From positions 5,308,761 through 5,372,760 of the forward strand of contig OX465103.1 in the NCBI GenBank assembly GCA_949987565.1: a DNA stretch of 64,000 nucleotides, read 5' to 3'. This document shows positions 31,588 to 42,090 of this stretch, piece after piece. This stretch comes from Luidia sarsii. Lineage: Eukaryota > Echinodermata > Asteroidea > Paxillosida > Luidiidae. Below the pieces are notes generated by a model, which was not told the origin of the DNA, did no database searches, and was given only the letters and a program-made list of their open reading frames with translations. Within the stretch, counting starts at the first letter, position 1; every line of letters begins with the position of its first letter. The translations under genes and the position numbers were made by a program.

Positions 31588-32308
31588 TAAAGGGGAATGA
31601 AACCCAGAGAAAAATGTTGGCTTATCTGATTGGGTGTTTAAAACAACCTACAATTACCTATGTGCTACTCACCTACGAGTTTCATAAAAAGGGGAAAATC
31701 GTGGATATTGGTGGTCAAATTGGCATTCCTGCAAACCACCATCTTGTCGAAGGGCCCGCCAGTCACTGCGGGAGGTATGACATCGCAACGGAAAACTCCC
31801 GCACGGGCCCGGACGGATGTACCCACTACCCCTACTATACATGTACATGTACATGTATATACTGCGTGCAGTTATACACTCTCGAGCTGAACGATGGTGT
31901 ACTGCCAGGCTTTTGGATGTCAAACAGGTCTCTTGTCATTGTTGGGAACTCCATGGAAAGATTTCCCCAGCTTTTTCCCGCTGGCATTTTGACATCCAAA
32001 AGCCTGGCAGTACACCATCGTTTAGCTCGCGATTGTATAGCTGCACACAGTATGATACATGTACATGTAGTAGGGGTACATCCGTCCGGGCCCATGCGGA
32101 AGTTTTCCATTGCGATGTCATACCCCCCACAGTGACTGGCGAGCCATTCGAAAAGATGGCGGTTTGTGGGAACGTGAATTCGACCACCTTGATTTTTCCC
32201 TCTTTATGAAACTCGTACAGTAGGTGAGTAGCACATAGGTAATTGTAGGTTGGTTTTAACACTCAATCAGATAAGCCAACATTTTTCTCTGGGTTTCATT
32301 CCCCTTTA
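31588..32308. mobile_element. large foldback (hairpin) element, arms over 300 bp
   Basis: TAAAGGGGAATGAAACCC at the left end is mirrored by GGGTTTCATTCCCCTTTA at the right end. The arms stay paired through CTTATCTGATTG, AATTACCTATGTGCTACTCA, CCCGGACGGATGTACCC and TGCCAGGCTTTTGGATGTC, leaving a spacer of only about 60 bp (about 31930-31990). The two arms differ by scattered changes. No transposase frame is present. Open frames on both strands are mirror images of each other. Confidence 0.9.
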
Positions 32309-32738
32309 ATGACACCTCCGCATGGGAGGTCAACCACTGCACTGATAGCGCATGCGCACAGACAGAAAGAGTCTTTGATGAATCTTGCTTTTTTAGGTCA
32401 AGGATTCTTCACTTCTGCGGGTTTCTCATTGAATTCAGAGACTAGCACGCCTGCTTGAGGCTGGTCTGGTGTTGGTGTGGGATTGGCAGAATTTTCTGCA
32501 GACGGAGTGTCCGCGAAGACTTAATCACCAAATCCTAGGCAAGAGGTTGTTCATCAAGAAAAAATGATACAAAGATAAATCGTTTGTTGGTTCATAATGT
32601 TGGCTTTAATTTAGATGACCAATATCTGACTCCACTAAGAAAATAGAATCTTGCCAATATGTTTGCACACTTCAGATCTCTAGATGACAGCAAAAAATGA
32701 GCTTGACTGTGATGCATGCATTTATTGCAGAGACCCTT

Positions 32739-33123
32739 TTAAAGCCCCTACACAACATTGGTCGAGGTCAAAGAATAGCATCCATACGTTGTCTGATCCA
32801 ACATACATGTATGCATGAAATAGCACACCTGTGAAAATTTCAGCTCAATTTGCCAACTGCCAAATGAACAGCTTCATTTGTTTTGTGAAAATGCAGCAGT
32901 CAACGCCGTACTGTTCCGAAAAATAGTTTAGATCTCGGTGAGACGTAAACTATTTATTTTACTAATTTCTCCCAAAATAAAACATTTTAGGCCAAAATAT
33001 TTCAGTGACAGGTTTCTACTATAACTTCATATAACTTCATATATCTTCAAACTGTATACGTTTCATGTAAATCTGTGAACATTTCTGTTTTTCGATCTTA
33101 CCAATGTTGTGTAGGGGCTTTAA
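32739..33123. mobile_element. TTAAAGCCCC-family MITE
   Basis: The ends are TTAAAGCCCCTACACAACAT and ATGTTGTGTAGGGGCTTTAA, perfect inverted repeats of 20 bp or more with TTAA at the outside. Inner words (GGTCGAGGTCAAAGAATAGC, TCGATCTTACCAATG) match the copy at 54315. The element is 385 bp and non-coding. Confidence 0.88.
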
Positions 33124-34826
33124 AACGGCACGTCGGTCGGCCTCAATTTTGCCTGGGAAATGTGTATCTCTCTGATTCTCTTCAAATATCAGTAAGTGGC
33201 TTTCCACAGATCTGCCTTGCACATCTACAGGCCTCTAATTTCTTCATCGGATTTACGGACGCAGTGTCAGTGCCCATGATATGTACATGTACATGTACAT
33301 GTATACATATCTGTCATGCACAGAGACTTCAGTCCTTTTTTTTTTTTTTTTTCCAGCCTGGCCCAACCCCCCATCTCCTCAAATAGAATGATAAACAGGA
33401 GTCCTTGCGATGGGGATGGGGGTGGGGGAAAGTTGAGGGGGGTGGGGGTAGGGGGGGGTTGTGTATTGAGTAAGCAGCCTTCCCTGGGTAGGGAAGGGGA
33501 GGGAAGAGTCAGATGTTGTAGGGGGACGTTGTTATCATCCTAAATGTTAGAAGGCGGTCAGACTCCCAGCTCCTCAGTCAAATGGCCTTCCATTTGACTG
33601 ACTTGGTCGTGAGTCGTGCACAGCCGGTTTGGCCGTTCCTTTTCTGAGGGGTTCATGCACCGACGGGTCCCATAGGTGAGTGGTAAATGGGTTGTTTTTT
33701 AAGAGGTGGGGCCGTGGGGGGGGGGGGAGAGGAGGGCTATAAGCTGTTGTTTGACTTCCATGATGCATGGCGTTGATGCATATACTAGCAGACACAGGAA
33801 ATGATTACAGACAAAACCCGACGTTTTGTGAGTGGGCCTTTTTTTTTAATGGGAATTTTATTGTTGGTTTTTGTTTTGTTTTTTTGGCTTGAATTTTTTT
33901 TTCTTTTTTCGATACATGTACTCGTGTACGATACTTTGGTCATGGCACTGCAAGGAAGTCACTTGATTGGATTTGTGGGTGTCGGAGGAACATTCAAGTC
34001 AGACCTTGGTATCATTTGAAGCAAAAGGATTATGAGATAAAATAGATTCAATATAGAAAAAATGTTATCCAAGTTAATAAGAGGTGAACTGCCTGATATA
34101 AACATGTACATGTAGGTACATGTAGGTTACAATTTTCACTTATTCCTAAGCACCTGAAGCCCAACAAACTCATACCGGTACATGAGGTTCTGTGGAGTCG
34201 TTGGCTGGTCTACTACTGTACATGACCAAACATGAGAAAGCTGTGGTTGGACAATCCCATTACAATCGCATTCCAGATCACTCCAAACTCTACAGTCAGC
34301 TGTAGCACTGCTGCTCACACCAGTCCTGTTCAAGTTTGGCCGGTTCACTGCCAGTAACTTTCCAAATCATCTCCAATTGTCCCTTTGTCATGTGAATGTT
34401 CACTTCCAATTTGAAAAAAAAAAAAATACGCAATTACTTTGCAATTTGTGTGGGTTTCAAAACTCGTGATGTGCGGTGAGATAATTTTGCTTACAGTGGT
34501 TCACTTTCTGCTTGCGCTTTCCCATTTGTAAATGGTCCACTTCCCCTTTTAAGAGGAAAAAAAAAGGAAGTAACAATAACAAAAAAGTATTCTCAGTCTT
34601 CGCAGAGGCCACGGTTTTGACCCATATGGCAGATTAGCATGAGTGAGCACTTGTTGTTAGATATTTGCTACGGGGGGGGGGGGGGGGGGGGAGAAAAACA
34701 AATCTAATTTTGGGTTTTTTTTTTCACCCTTTCAAAAATTATTCATTCAGATCTGCAGAGTGCATGCTTGGTGTGCAGTGATGCATGTTATTTTGACCGT
34801 GTAGGATTATGGTAGTCTAGTCAAAG

Positions 34827-35060
34827 AGCATGAGAGAGAGAGAGAGAGAAAAACAGACCGAGACAGAGACAGAGAGATTGGAGAGGGAGATAGAGACAGA
34901 CAGAGAGAGTACTGGTAGGGTAAGCTTACATGAGTGGAAGAGAGACATACATGTAGGGAGAGACAGACAGACGGACAGAGAGGTGAAGAGAGAGAGAGAG
35001 AGACAGGGGGAGAGACGTGGATATACATGTAGAGAGAAGGAGAGAGAGAGAGAGGGAATT
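34827..35060. repeat. GA/GACA purine-rich simple repeat
   Basis: Interrupted runs of (GA)n and AGACAGAC-type words make up about 230 bp, with ACATGT patches between. It is simple sequence; the Ser/Leu frames on the minus strand are by-products. Confidence 0.85.
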
Positions 35061-35689
35061 GGAAGAGTTTGGCACTGAATTCTCAGCACACTGACTGGCT
35101 TTGCCAACAATTGTTTGGACCGGAAGACAGTGAGTACTTTTTGCGTATTCCCTGTGGGGGAAAATCACCCCACCACCAACTCCCAAAGCAATTTGTCGTT
35201 GAACTTGCCAGGTTGGAAGAATTTATTGATTTTGGGGGGTGTGACGCTTTGTTGTCATGACGCATCATTGCCGTGTGGAATCGCCGTGCAGATTACCGAT
35301 CCGTGTGGCAGAGGCTGTTTACTGCTGAGCAGTTAGTCAGAAAGAGAGCCCTGTGTGCACTTGCTGGGCTTGGGGGTCTCTGGTCTGCATTGAAAGGCAG
35401 GAGGACTGTGTTGTCCAGTTGTTGTGGACGGAGACTAACGGTCCCCGGTTGCTTGCCTAGGTTAGGTAAGTCAAACAGAACTCTTCCCATCAATGGAAAT
35501 GGCATTTTTTTTTTAAGACTTGGCAACTTGCATATTGTCATTCTTATATCAGTAATATCAGTTTGCAACATAATGTACTGTAGTAAGTACATGTGCAGTA
35601 CATGTATTACTTAAATGTGGATGTGTGGGTTACAATTAAGTCCATTTTTCAAAGGGTTAAAGGCTTTAAGTTCATCTGAGCCATCAATA

Positions 35690-36366
35690 GATCACTTTTG
35701 GCCACCAATAGACTCCTTTTGGCCACCAAGAGACCCCATTCGACCACTAAGATACCCCATTCGACCACTAAGATACCCCATTCGGCCACCAATAGACCCC
35801 ATTTGGCCACCAATAAACCCCATTCAGCCACCAATAGACTCCATTCGGCCATCAACAGACTCCATTTGGCCACTAAGAGACCTCATTCGGCCACCAATAG
35901 ACCCCTTTTGGTCACCAAGAGCCCCATTTGGCCACCAATAGACCCCATTCGGCCACCAATATAGACCCCATTCGGCCGCCAAGAGAGCCCATTCGGCCAC
36001 CTATAGACCCCCTTTCGGCCACCAATAGACTCCATTCGGCTACCAAGAAACACCATTCAGCCACCAAGAGACCCCATTCGGCCACCAACAGACCCCATTC
36101 GGCCACCTATAGACCCCCTTTCGGCCACCAATAGACTCCATTCGGCTACCAAGAAACACCATTCAGCCACCAAGAGACCCCATTTGGCCACCAATAGACC
36201 CCATTCGGCCACCAACAGACCCCATTTGCCCACCATGAGAGCCCATTCGGCCACCAACAGACCCCATTTGCCCACCATGAGAGCCCATTCGGCCACCAAC
36301 AGACCCCATTTGCCCACCATGAGAGTCCATTCGGCCACCAATAGACCCCATTTGTCCACCAATTCG
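35690..36366. repeat. 21-bp minisatellite
   Basis: A unit of 21 bp (CCATTCGGCCACCAATAGACC and one-base variants) recurs about 32 times. A longer block starting near 36001 is repeated near 36109, showing block duplication inside the array. Since 21 is a multiple of three, 7-residue periodic frames stay open on both strands. No start, splice or promoter context suggests expression. Confidence 0.92.
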
Positions 36367-36950
36367 GGCCTTCCAAAAAAGAAGAAGAAGTATTCAACAA
36401 GTTGTCAAATCCTAGGCAGTTGTAAACCACAAAGAGACCAAGTTATATTGACTAAACTTAATATTCTGTCCATGAACTCCCTACTGTACATCTGTATATT
36501 TGTGGAACGTGTGTGTGTGTTTCTCGAAATGGCAAAAGGAAATGAAAATGTCCCTGGCTCCTCAGCAAGGACGTCCCCTTTCAGTTTCAGTGAAGAACCG
36601 TTTGCCATTCCAGAGAAACACTATAGAGTGCGTGCATACATGTTGGCCACTGCAAGCCCATAGTAACACATACATGTAAATGTACATGTACGTGGGCCCT
36701 TACAGTAATGTGCAGAAGTAGGCACAACACTTTCGGCTGCAGACCTGACTGAAAGTTATTTTGTTGAGAGCTGCGAGAGGGAAAGTTTTGATTTGAAACA
36801 TTGGATTGCGTGGTGAGAGAACACGGAAAGGTTGTTTGACAGTTTGCTGGACAGTACCGGTAGATGGAATTCCTGTTTATACTGTAAGCTGTGCCATGTT
36901 GCGTGAGTGAGCAACATTGTTCATTTTCTTCCGGGAGTTAGTGTGGAGGG

Positions 36951-37354
36951 TTTTTGATGTGACACCATGTGAGCCGTCTCCTTCAAAGAGAGAGTATGGC
37001 TCTGGAAAGAGCTGGTATTTAAAGCCCCTATGCACCATTGGTAAAAGTTGTTTTAAAACTACCGTTGGAAATTCATGTAAAAATTCCACTTTTCATGAGA
37101 ATGGCAGCATTCCAAGCGCGAAAAGTTCACAGCATGTCTGATACTGGTATTTACTTCCACTTGAGTAGTAAAATTTGTCAGGTCTAAATTTGGATTTGTG
37201 CAAATATTGTGTAGGGGCCTTTAACTCAATGTTTTGGGCAGTGCGTACTTGAGAGTTACTGGCTTTTTTTTTCAGAGCCACAGCCTGTCTTGAAAGAGAA
37301 GTGATACATGGTGTCACCGCAAACCTTCCACTTAATAGTATTTCCACCATGCAA
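36951..37354. mobile_element. foldback element interrupted by a TTAA-family MITE
   Basis: The left part (GATGTGACACCATGTGAG, CTTCAAAGAGAGAGTATGGC, CTGGAAAGAGCTGG) and the right part (GTTTTGGGCAGTGCGTAC, TTACTGGCTTTTTTTTTCAG, GGTGTCACCGCAAACCTTCC) are the two halves of the GGTTTGCGGTGACACC family. The element at 37019-37224 lies between them, at the point where family members elsewhere read straight through (GGTAACTCAA). Confidence 0.8.
37019..37224. mobile_element. TTAAAGCCCC-family MITE, nested
   Basis: TTAAAGCCCCTATGCACCAT at the left and ATATTGTGTAGGGGCCTTTAA at the right are the family's inverted ends with TTAA at both edges. At 206 bp it is the shortest copy in the window. It is inserted in a foldback element, so it is the younger of the two. 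Confidence 0.83.
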
Positions 37355-37439
37355 ACTTTTAAGTCTTATCTCTCCTTTGCCCTTCTCTCTCTCTCTCTGC
37401 CGCCCTGCCCGCCCCTCCTCCTCCTCCCCACTTTTGCAG

Positions 37440-37602
37440 GTGGACAAGCTGTGGCGGATACTGGACAACCTGCAGGGCGGCGTGCAGTACGTGGTGAAGG
37501 TCCAGGCGGCCACCACCAGCATTGACCAGTCCGACATCACCCCTTCCAACGTCAAGCAGGGCGAGGCGTCCGAGCTCGTCTTCTTCACCATCGAGCAACC
37601 GG
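37440..37602 (+). CDS. RPTP exon h: second half of FN3 domain 4
   Basis: This 163-bp exon follows CCCCACTTTTGCAG in phase 0 and ends one base into a codon at a GTGAGC donor (37603). The peptide VDKLWRILDNLQGGVQY continues VVKVQAATTSIDQSD and ends at LVFFTIEQP. The L-x-N-L-x-x-G-x-x-Y-V-V-K-V-x-A motif is the second half of an FN3 fold. It is GC-rich against its AT-rich intron. The following exon starts the membrane-proximal stalk, so this is the last FN3 domain. Confidence 0.94.
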
Positions 37603-38002
37603 GTGAGCCCCCCCCCCTCCCTCCCTCCCTTCAAAATACCAACCTCAGCTGTAATGACCCCACAGGCAGCCTGAATTTCACATTTTATCACCCCTAATAC
37701 ACCCCCCCCCCCCCTCCTCCTCCCGGCCGATAGAGGAAGATTTGGGCGGATTTGGGGTCTTTAACAATTGCTATTCTAAAGAAAGTGAGATTGGTACTGG
37801 GCACATTGTACACAAGCTTAAAACCACTTCAAACTTCTCTCTTTGATCTTTCCCCCTCTTCTCACTAATCCCTACCCTACTCCTTGCCCTTCCCTTTGAT
37901 CTCACCCTACCAGCTTTACTCTTTGTCCTTTGTTTCTCATCCGTGTCCTATTCACTCTCTTCCCCCTTCCTTCATGTACATGTATCTGTGTTGTCCTTGT
38001 CA

Positions 38003-38045
38003 CTCTGCCTTTGAGAAAGGATCGAAATGTCAGGCCCACTAAAAT
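38003..38045 (+). repeat. hairpin (hammerhead-like) unit
   Basis: CTGCCTTTGAGAAAGGATCG and AAATGTCAGGCCCACTAAAA mark a shortened unit lacking the inner loop. TTTTAGTCAGTAAGCAGTTT follows at 38070, a word that accompanies this family at several other sites. Confidence 0.6.
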
Positions 38046-38253
38046 TTAAGATTTGCATTTTTGTAATTTTAGTCAGTAAGCAGTTTGCAACATTGTTTGT
38101 ATATCACTTTAAGCTTAAAACCAGTGGAAAATAGGTCGGGCCATTCAGCCCACACAAAATTCAATTGTGTACACCATGGAGTCTGTCACCTTACTGAATT
38201 TATTTTTTTTCTCTTCAAATAACACCTTTGATCCATTCTGATAATCTCCACCT

Positions 38254-40216
38254 GGGCCCAATTCCGTAGAGATGCTGAAGCGCCAAAATTTGCTTTAAAA
38301 GCACCCCAAAAAAGTCGGGGTTCAAAGCATCACCTTGCCAACCAAAACTTGACCGCTGTGTCATGCTTTGTAAAGAAGAGCGGAATACAAGTCAAAAGCA
38401 ATGGACGTCACATCGCGGTGCGGTCTGTAATCCCGTTATCAAACTCAAGGGAGACTTTCCCTGCCTAGCAGATTTCAGGGATGCCAGACTTCCGGCAATT
38501 GCCGGAATTCCGGCTTTTTCATTTCTTCAGAAAAAAACCTCCGGCCGTCGGCATTTGTGGTTCGGAACGACAATAAATACATGGGACTTTACCGCAATAC
38601 CATTCATTCAGACAGCGCTTTCCTACATGCCTGCCGCGCAATGTGTACAACGACTTGATTTACACACATCACACGCGGAGGGCCATGGCATGCACTAAAC
38701 TTGCATGTAAATTCCAGTCTGTGATAAGGTTCACAATTTGTGTGAACGATGTACAGGTATATGTAAAACAAAAAAACAATCGACGACTTGGAGAAATCTA
38801 GTTCATACAGTTCGTGGGTACCTACCTCCATGCCTCCATGGCTATACTACGCTGGTCGGCGGTGGACGGGGCCAATCACCACGGGTAATTTCCGTCCACC
38901 ACTCCTAGTGAAAAACAATGCCTCCGACCAGCACTATGTTCTCATCATTATTATCCCAATCTATGTTTGGTTTCGGTAGTAAAATAAATTGTATTTTTTT
39001 GTAGCGTAACCGTCTCGCTAATACTTCTGGAAGTTCCGATCAGTCTTGAGTAGCGCAGCGTGATCGTAGTCGTATGCAGCCATGTGGCCGCTGTGCACGT
39101 GCACTGTGCAGTATATTAAAGACGTGTGTGCAAAGACGTGTTGTGTCATGTCACATGTGCCGCGCGTAGGCTGGTTTCGGCCCTACTGCCCCTGTAGTGT
39201 CGCTATGGCTTAACCTAGAGGCGGAAACCACACCTAGACTTGCCAACCTCGCTTACGTCGCGAAGGGAAATCGGTCATAACTCGTTTGTCTCCGAATGTT
39301 GTTTCCGCGTAGTTTAATATTATTCCCTTCGTTATTAAATTTGATAGTGGTATGAATAGAAAGAAGAGAATACAGGCTTCAATTTGAGGGTAAAATTGAC
39401 AAATTTGGACCGTGGTCGAAAAACGCTAGTTTGACTTTTTTTTTTCTCCATCATTTTGGCTCGATCTACATTGTACCTCGGCCGCACGGAGCGATTTTGC
39501 AATTTTCAACTTCCGATATCTCAAGAAATGAATGAAAAATCCTTCTCAAATGTTCTAGAATTCTAGAAAATACACTTTGGTTGACCGCGAAATTGAAACA
39601 TCGCTAGTATAAGTGTAATAAACATTAGATTATTTGTTAGAAAACAACTGTAGGGGCTGGCGGAAGTCCACTAATCATTCCACATGTACCGACTACCGAG
39701 TGCACACACAGTCAATTCAAACATGTACATTATTCTTCAAGTTTTGTTGTTCACTGTAAGTACTTGTTTATTAATGATTTATATACTGGACATGACTAAC
39801 AACAAAACTTGCAGTAAAGTTAATTTGATTAATTAATTAATTGATTTAATTTGATTAATTAATTTCATTTAGCACTACTGTACATGTAACTAATACAAGG
39901 TTTTTTGCTATCATTTTGACCGCAGTCGCTAATCGCGAGGCTTAGTTCACGAGAACAACTTCTTGTTGGTGAAATTTGAACAACCACTAAAAATACCCTA
40001 GCTATAACACTGATTGTAGGTGTACATGTATACCGTACATTGTACATGTATCAGTGTTCATTATGTGTACGCGCTTTACGTTTGGTGCGTGCGCGTATGT
40101 GCGTGCGCATATGTTCGCCTACTTTATCCATTAAAAAAAAGTTCAGGCCCTGGACTGATAACCCACTAGCATCCCTGAGATTTGCATGCTTTTTAGCGGT
40201 TCTGTGAAATTGGGCC
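38254..40216. mobile_element. GGGCCCAATT-family element split by a CAGGGATG element
   Basis: GGGCCCAATTCCGTAGAG at the left and CTGTGAAATTGGGCC at the right are inverted ends. The left half (AAGCGCCAAAATTTGC, AAGAAGAGCGGAATACAAGT, CTGCCTAGCAGATTT) aligns with the copy at 51139-51885. It breaks at AGATTT and resumes after the insertion with AGATTTGCATGC. Confidence 0.8.
38476..40177. mobile_element. long CAGGGATG-family element with perfect 6-bp duplication
   Basis: The ends are CAGGGATGCCAG and CTAGCATCCCTG. AGATTT lies directly outside both ends (38470-38475 and 40178-40183). The related uninterrupted element near 51715 reads GCTTAGCAGATTTCCATGC once, so it serves as the empty site. The 1.7-kb interior has no transposase frame but includes a segment of about 760 bp (38945-39710) that is repeated near 56070-56867. 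Confidence 0.85.
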
Positions 40217-40343
40217 AAGGTTTCTAGAACAACGGGGCGCCCACTCCCTCTAAATTTACGTGACAATAAAAAACAAGGTTTCAATCCTAGCTGGACCTTT
40301 AAGGAGGACCATGCTTGAATTATAACGTTGGACCCTGTACATT

Positions 40344-40563
40344 CTGGAAGCGTAAATTCACCCAGGAACGGCATTCTTCCTGGAGGTTGTTCCAGCTGAT
40401 GTTATGCATATTCATGAACACTCTGATTGGCCAACGTCAGATTATAGAGCACAGTACAAATGAATATGCATAATCATGATGAATATGCATAATCATCATG
40501 TAATGACTATTAAGGGACCGTCAGAATAGTGTTTATAATAAGAATGCCGTTGCACGGTGAATA
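40344..40563. repeat. short inverted-repeat element
   Basis: ATTCACCCAGGAACGGCATT on the left is mirrored by AGAATGCCGTTGCACGGTGAAT on the right. The interior repeats AATATGCATAATCATGATG-like words. It is about 220 bp and non-coding. Confidence 0.65.
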
Positions 40564-40649
40564 TAACCTGCTGTACATTTTTGGAGAATTGTATTTTAGT
40601 AATTGGAGCCAGTACGCAGTTTGAAATTTTTTTCATATTAAGATAAAGT

Positions 40650-42090
40650 CAACTAAAAATAAAATATAATGCACATTCCAGCTACGGTACGACAGTATAT
40701 AGGTGTGACTGTGATCCCACCAGAAAAAGCAGTAACAAGTTTTTGAAAAAAATAGTTTGTCTAAAACTCTAAATACATGTAGTTCCTAATTTTTGAATGT
40801 ACAAACTGTACAAGTCAGATTTTGGATTTTGGATTTCCTGAAATCCAATCTGATGTCTAGGAGGGGGGGGGGGTAAACATCCCAGTTTGTCTTTCTGCCT
40901 TTGAGAAAAGTTCGCCTCAAATCCAAACCTCAGTCCCTTGTGACCGTGCCATGATGAAAAAAAAAATACTCTAATCAGTTTCAGTCCAAACAGTTCCTCC
41001 TTTTAGAATCGCTGAACTGATGCCCGGCCTTTGGAAAGGTCAAGTTCATTTCCTGTAAAAGGGTCGATGGTTGTGCAAGAGGGAGACAAAAAAAGTGGAT
41101 TGAACGACTTAAATAATGTGTACAGATTAACATGCGATAGGGATTGTACGAGCTTTTTTGGGCAATAACTTCTCTATTCAATGTAATTAATCGCCCTAAC
41201 ACTATAAAGTGGAAGGTTTGCGGTGACACCATGCAACACTTCTCTTTCAAGGAGTGTGGCTCTAAAAAAGAGCCAGTAACACAACGTTTCAGGGTGGTGT
41301 ACTCTGCCCGTCATCAGGAGACCGCCCTAACACTTCAGAAATCAAACATGGCGGTGGTATTTTGATGGTTTGGGGTAGGCAGAAGGGAAAGGTATTATTT
41401 TCTTTGGATAAAACAGAATAGGTTTGGTTTTTCTTTTACTAGTGAGTAAGATCTACAAAAAAGTGTTGCAAACTGCTTACTGACTAAAAGGACCCAAATG
41501 GAGATATTAAAAAAAAAAATCGAGGCCCCGACGTTTCGATCCCAGCAGGACCTTTCTCACAGAAGAAGAAGCCCCCAATCTTTTGGCTCTTTGAACATGT
41601 TGAAAAGCTTTTGTTGTTGTGATTGCTCCGGAGAGGATCATTTTGTGAGGGCACAGGGATGTCAGCCATTTCAAGCTGTGCACAGAGCATCACCTTGAGA
41701 GATTACCGTGAGTTCGGGACAGCAAGACAAGGAACTGTTTGGACTGATACTGAGTATTTTTTTCATCATTGCACGGTCACAAGATACTGATCTTTGGATT
41801 TGAGGCCAACTCTTCTCAAAGGCAGAAAGACTAACTGGGATTTTTACCCCCCCCCCCTCCTAGACATCAGATTTGATTTCAGGAAATCCAAAATCAGACT
41901 TGTACAGTTTGTACATGTACATGTACACTCGAAAATTAGGAACTACATGTATTTAGAGTTTTAGACACAACTATTTTTTTCAAAAACTTGTTACTGCTTT
42001 TTCTGGTGGGATCACAGTCACACCGTGACACCTGTACCCTGTATACTGTAGTACCGTAGCTGGAATATTGTGCATTATATTTTATTTTAA
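40650..42090. repeat. large inverted repeat, arms about 280 bp
   Basis: The left arm (about 40650-40930: GTGACTGTGATCCCACCAG, AGCAGTAACAAGTTTTTG, TTCTGCCTTTGAGAAAAG) reappears inverted in the right arm (about 41790-42090). About 860 bp lie between, including a foldback half (41205) and a hairpin unit (41520). A further short copy of one arm end follows at 42091-42140. Confidence 0.85.
41205..41325 (-). repeat. half of a foldback element with hammerhead-like core
   Basis: AAGTGGAAGGTTTGCGGTGA, TTTCAAGGAGTGTGGCTCT and AACGTTTCAGGGTGG are followed by CTGCCCGTCATCAGGAGAC. On the minus strand CTGATGA (41317-41311) precedes GAAACGTT (41290-41283) as in the copy at 25166, but the connecting helix is more degraded. 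Confidence 0.6.

Larger units (their letters stand above)
30549..37439. other. intron 7 of the visible gene
   Basis: The intron includes a tRNA-like SINE (30786), a very large foldback (31588-32308), a TTAA-ended element (32739-33123), a G-run (about 34674-34692), a GA tract (34827-35060), a 21-bp minisatellite (35690-36366) and a nested foldback complex (36951-37354). Positions 33400-34670 and 35100-35640 hold nothing I can name. Confidence 0.8.

Noticed and set aside
31392..32135. 247-codon plus-strand frame
   Set aside because: It runs through the arms of the large foldback and has mirror-image partners on the other strand.
35649..36362. Heptad-repeat proteins on both strands
   Set aside because: They are the product of a 21-bp minisatellite whose period is a multiple of three.
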